From positions 938 to 5,969 of the forward strand of contig JALVPE010000030.1 in assembly GCA_027031945.1 (NCBI GenBank): a stretch of 5,032 nucleotides of DNA. The letters are read 5' to 3'. This document shows positions 4,491 through 5,032 of the stretch, one piece after another. Below the pieces are notes generated by a model. It was given only the letters and a program-made list of their open reading frames with translations. It was not told the origin of the DNA and searched no databases. The DNA comes from Candidatus Moraniibacteriota bacterium. Its GTDB lineage: Bacteria; Patescibacteriota; Minisyncoccia; Moranbacterales; GCA-2747515. The position numbers were made by a program, and so were the translations under genes. How positions within the stretch are numbered: position 1 is the stretch's first letter; the number at the start of each line of letters is the position of its first letter.

Positions 4491-4549
4491 ATATTTCTCG
4501 CTAACTTTGTACCACCTCTCATCCAATCGTTGAACGAAGAAGTTATCAT
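4487..4549 (-). CDS. Tiny ORF, 20 aa, overlapping the next by ATGA
   Basis: ATG at 4549 with a modest AGGA 6 nt upstream (4559-4556) encodes MITSSFNDWMRGGTKLARNI and stops at TGA 4489-4487. It could be a short leader ORF coupled to the following one, or a chance frame. The competing longer frame over the same bases looks at least as protein-like, so confidence is low. Confidence 0.25.
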   Translation of the reverse strand: MITSSFNDWMRGGTKLARNI

Positions 4550-4637
4550 TTAAATTCCTATCTTTTATTTTTCACTCTCTCCTAAACGAAGAATGAAATT
4601 CACGAATCTAACTGATAAAAATCTTTTTAAATGTACT

Positions 4638-4711
4638 TTACGATAATTTGTAGTCGTTGCTACTTTTGTCTGCCTGATTGATTTATTGTCTTTGGCAGTT
4701 CTTTATCGTAA
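4638..4711 (-). promoter_or_regulatory. 5'-terminal three-way-junction fold of the cassette transcript
   Basis: A perfect 9-bp outer helix (TTACGATAA at 4711-4703 with TTATCGTAA at 4646-4638) encloses two hairpins: CTGCC/GGCAG (4698-4694 with 4674-4670) and GTAG/CTAC (4663-4660 with 4653-4650). The predicted transcription start, about 7 nt after the -10 box, falls at the first base of the outer helix. It may protect the 5' end or sense a ligand. I recognise no known riboswitch. Confidence 0.5.
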
Positions 4712-4717
4712 CAATGT

Positions 4718-4746
4718 AGTATAGCATAGTTATATAAAATTGTCAA
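4718..4746 (-). promoter_or_regulatory. Sigma70-type promoter of the leftward cassette
   Basis: On the minus strand TTGACA (4746-4741) and TATACT (4723-4718) are separated by exactly 17 nt: a full -35 consensus and five of six -10 bases. Transcription would begin near 4711 and give a leader of about 570 nt before gene C. Confidence 0.8.
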
Positions 4747-4749
4747 GTG

Positions 4750-4841
4750 TTTTTTGGCACTTTTTGTTTAATTATTCGCTTTTTTGATGTTTACTGGCGT
4801 TTTTTGTCTATTTTATGCACTATTTTTGTCAAAATTTTTTT
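4750..4841. other. Helically phased T-tracts between divergent promoters
   Basis: Runs of four to seven T begin at about 4750, 4761, 4780, 4800, 4811, 4823 and 4835, mostly 10-12 bp or twice that apart. Such phasing is known to bend DNA. The region separates the leftward and rightward promoters and could be bound by nucleoid proteins. Confidence 0.45.
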
Positions 4842-4848
4842 GACAAAA
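4824..4848. promoter_or_regulatory. Candidate operator overlapping the rightward -35
   Basis: TTTTGTCAAAA (4824-4834) and TTTTGACAAAA (4838-4848) form a perfect 11-bp inverted repeat with a 3-nt spacer, and the right half contains the -35 hexamer. A dimeric repressor bound here would block the promoter. The adjacent TrmB-like regulator is the natural candidate, which would imply autoregulation. Confidence 0.45.
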
Positions 4849-4868
4849 TAATAAATATATGCTATAAT
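4840..4868 (+). promoter_or_regulatory. Consensus sigma70-type promoter for the TrmB-like gene
   Basis: TTGACA (4840-4845) and TATAAT (4863-4868) are both perfect and separated by 17 nt. The start would be near 4875, giving a leader of about 32 nt before the ATG at 4907. Confidence 0.9.
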
Positions 4869-4906
4869 AAAGATACCAAGAAATTTAAACAACTAATAAT
4901 ACACCT

Positions 4907-5032
4907 ATGCCAAATACATTACTGGAACAATTGGGTCTTGATTCAAATCAAATTACCGTATATAACTATTTATTACAAAATGGGCCGTCAAAGGCACGAA
5001 CCATCACAAAAAACACCCGTCTTAGTCGCGGA
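4907..5032 (+). CDS. TrmB-family-like winged-helix transcriptional regulator, N-terminal fragment
   Basis: ATG at 4907 opens a frame of 42 codons to the window edge without a stop. The visible sequence has the layout of the N-terminal helix-turn-helix of TrmB-type regulators: a leader helix LLEQLGLDSNQITVYNYLL (residues 5-23), then NGPSKARTI (25-33), where the turn and second helix lie, then TRLSRG, entering the recognition helix. TrmB proteins regulate sugar or other metabolic genes in archaea, and related short proteins are common in Patescibacteria. No Shine-Dalgarno is visible before the ATG. The effector domain and target cannot be judged. The strong promoter with an overlapping palindrome suggests autoregulation, and the divergent cassette may also be a target. 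Confidence 0.7.
   Translation, partial: MPNTLLEQLGLDSNQITVYNYLLQNGPSKARTITKNTRLSRG

Noticed and set aside
4316..4549. Recoded TGA (Gracilibacteria-type code)
   Set aside because: The larger genes C, D and E end in TAA or TAG and the 534-codon frame contains no in-frame TGA, so nothing here requires or supports TGA reassignment.
2049..4711. Group II intron, tmRNA or other known large catalytic RNA
   Set aside because: I found no domain V hairpin, no reverse transcriptase and no tRNA-like acceptor. The dense hairpins do not match a known layout by eye.

Overview
The window looks like a low-GC bacterial chromosome, most likely Patescibacteria/CPR. This rests on a very AT-rich flanking gene for a long K/N/D/E/I-rich uncharacterised protein, and on the start of a short TrmB-type winged-helix regulator at the right edge. 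The assignment is made by eye and is moderate at best. No rRNA, tRNA, transposase or CRISPR array was found.

Layout. (1) Positions 1-1602, minus strand: the first 534 codons of a large protein whose C-terminus lies beyond the window. It has a coiled-coil N-terminus and an all-helical body. (2) 1603-2113: gene-free and AT-rich, filled with inverted repeats, a strong terminator, and a probable promoter for gene 1. (3) 2114-4711, minus strand: a more GC-rich cassette transcribed leftward from a consensus promoter at 4718-4746. In transcription order it holds a 5' three-way-junction fold; tiny overlapping ORFs; a 33-codon His-containing ORF embedded in an attenuator-like set of competing helices; gene C (184 aa, possibly RNase-like); gene D (182 aa, putative zinc ribbon); and gene E (73 aa, membrane). 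(4) 4718-4868: divergent promoters separated by phased T-tracts, with a palindrome over the right-hand -35. (5) 4907-5032, plus strand: the N-terminus of a TrmB-like regulator.

The unusual part is the RNA of the cassette. Genes C and D encode unrelated proteins but share a duplicated leader of about 165 nt. It folds into a closing helix, two long arms and a hairpin next to a very strong Shine-Dalgarno sequence. Differences between the two copies keep the pairing, and the indels are not multiples of three, so this is an RNA motif and not an N-terminal extension. A second, 82-nt repeat lies downstream and upstream of gene D. The coding sequence of gene C is itself a chain of consecutive hairpins, and all three cassette genes have a hairpin at the stop codon. 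G-U pairs and GNRA tetraloops favour the sense (minus) strand, which points to selection on the mRNA.

How the parts may work together is inference. The cassette looks like an accessory unit whose expression is controlled mainly by RNA structure, with a modular leader reused in front of different proteins. If gene C is a ribonuclease-type toxin, the structured RNA could be its control element or antidote, but nothing here proves that.
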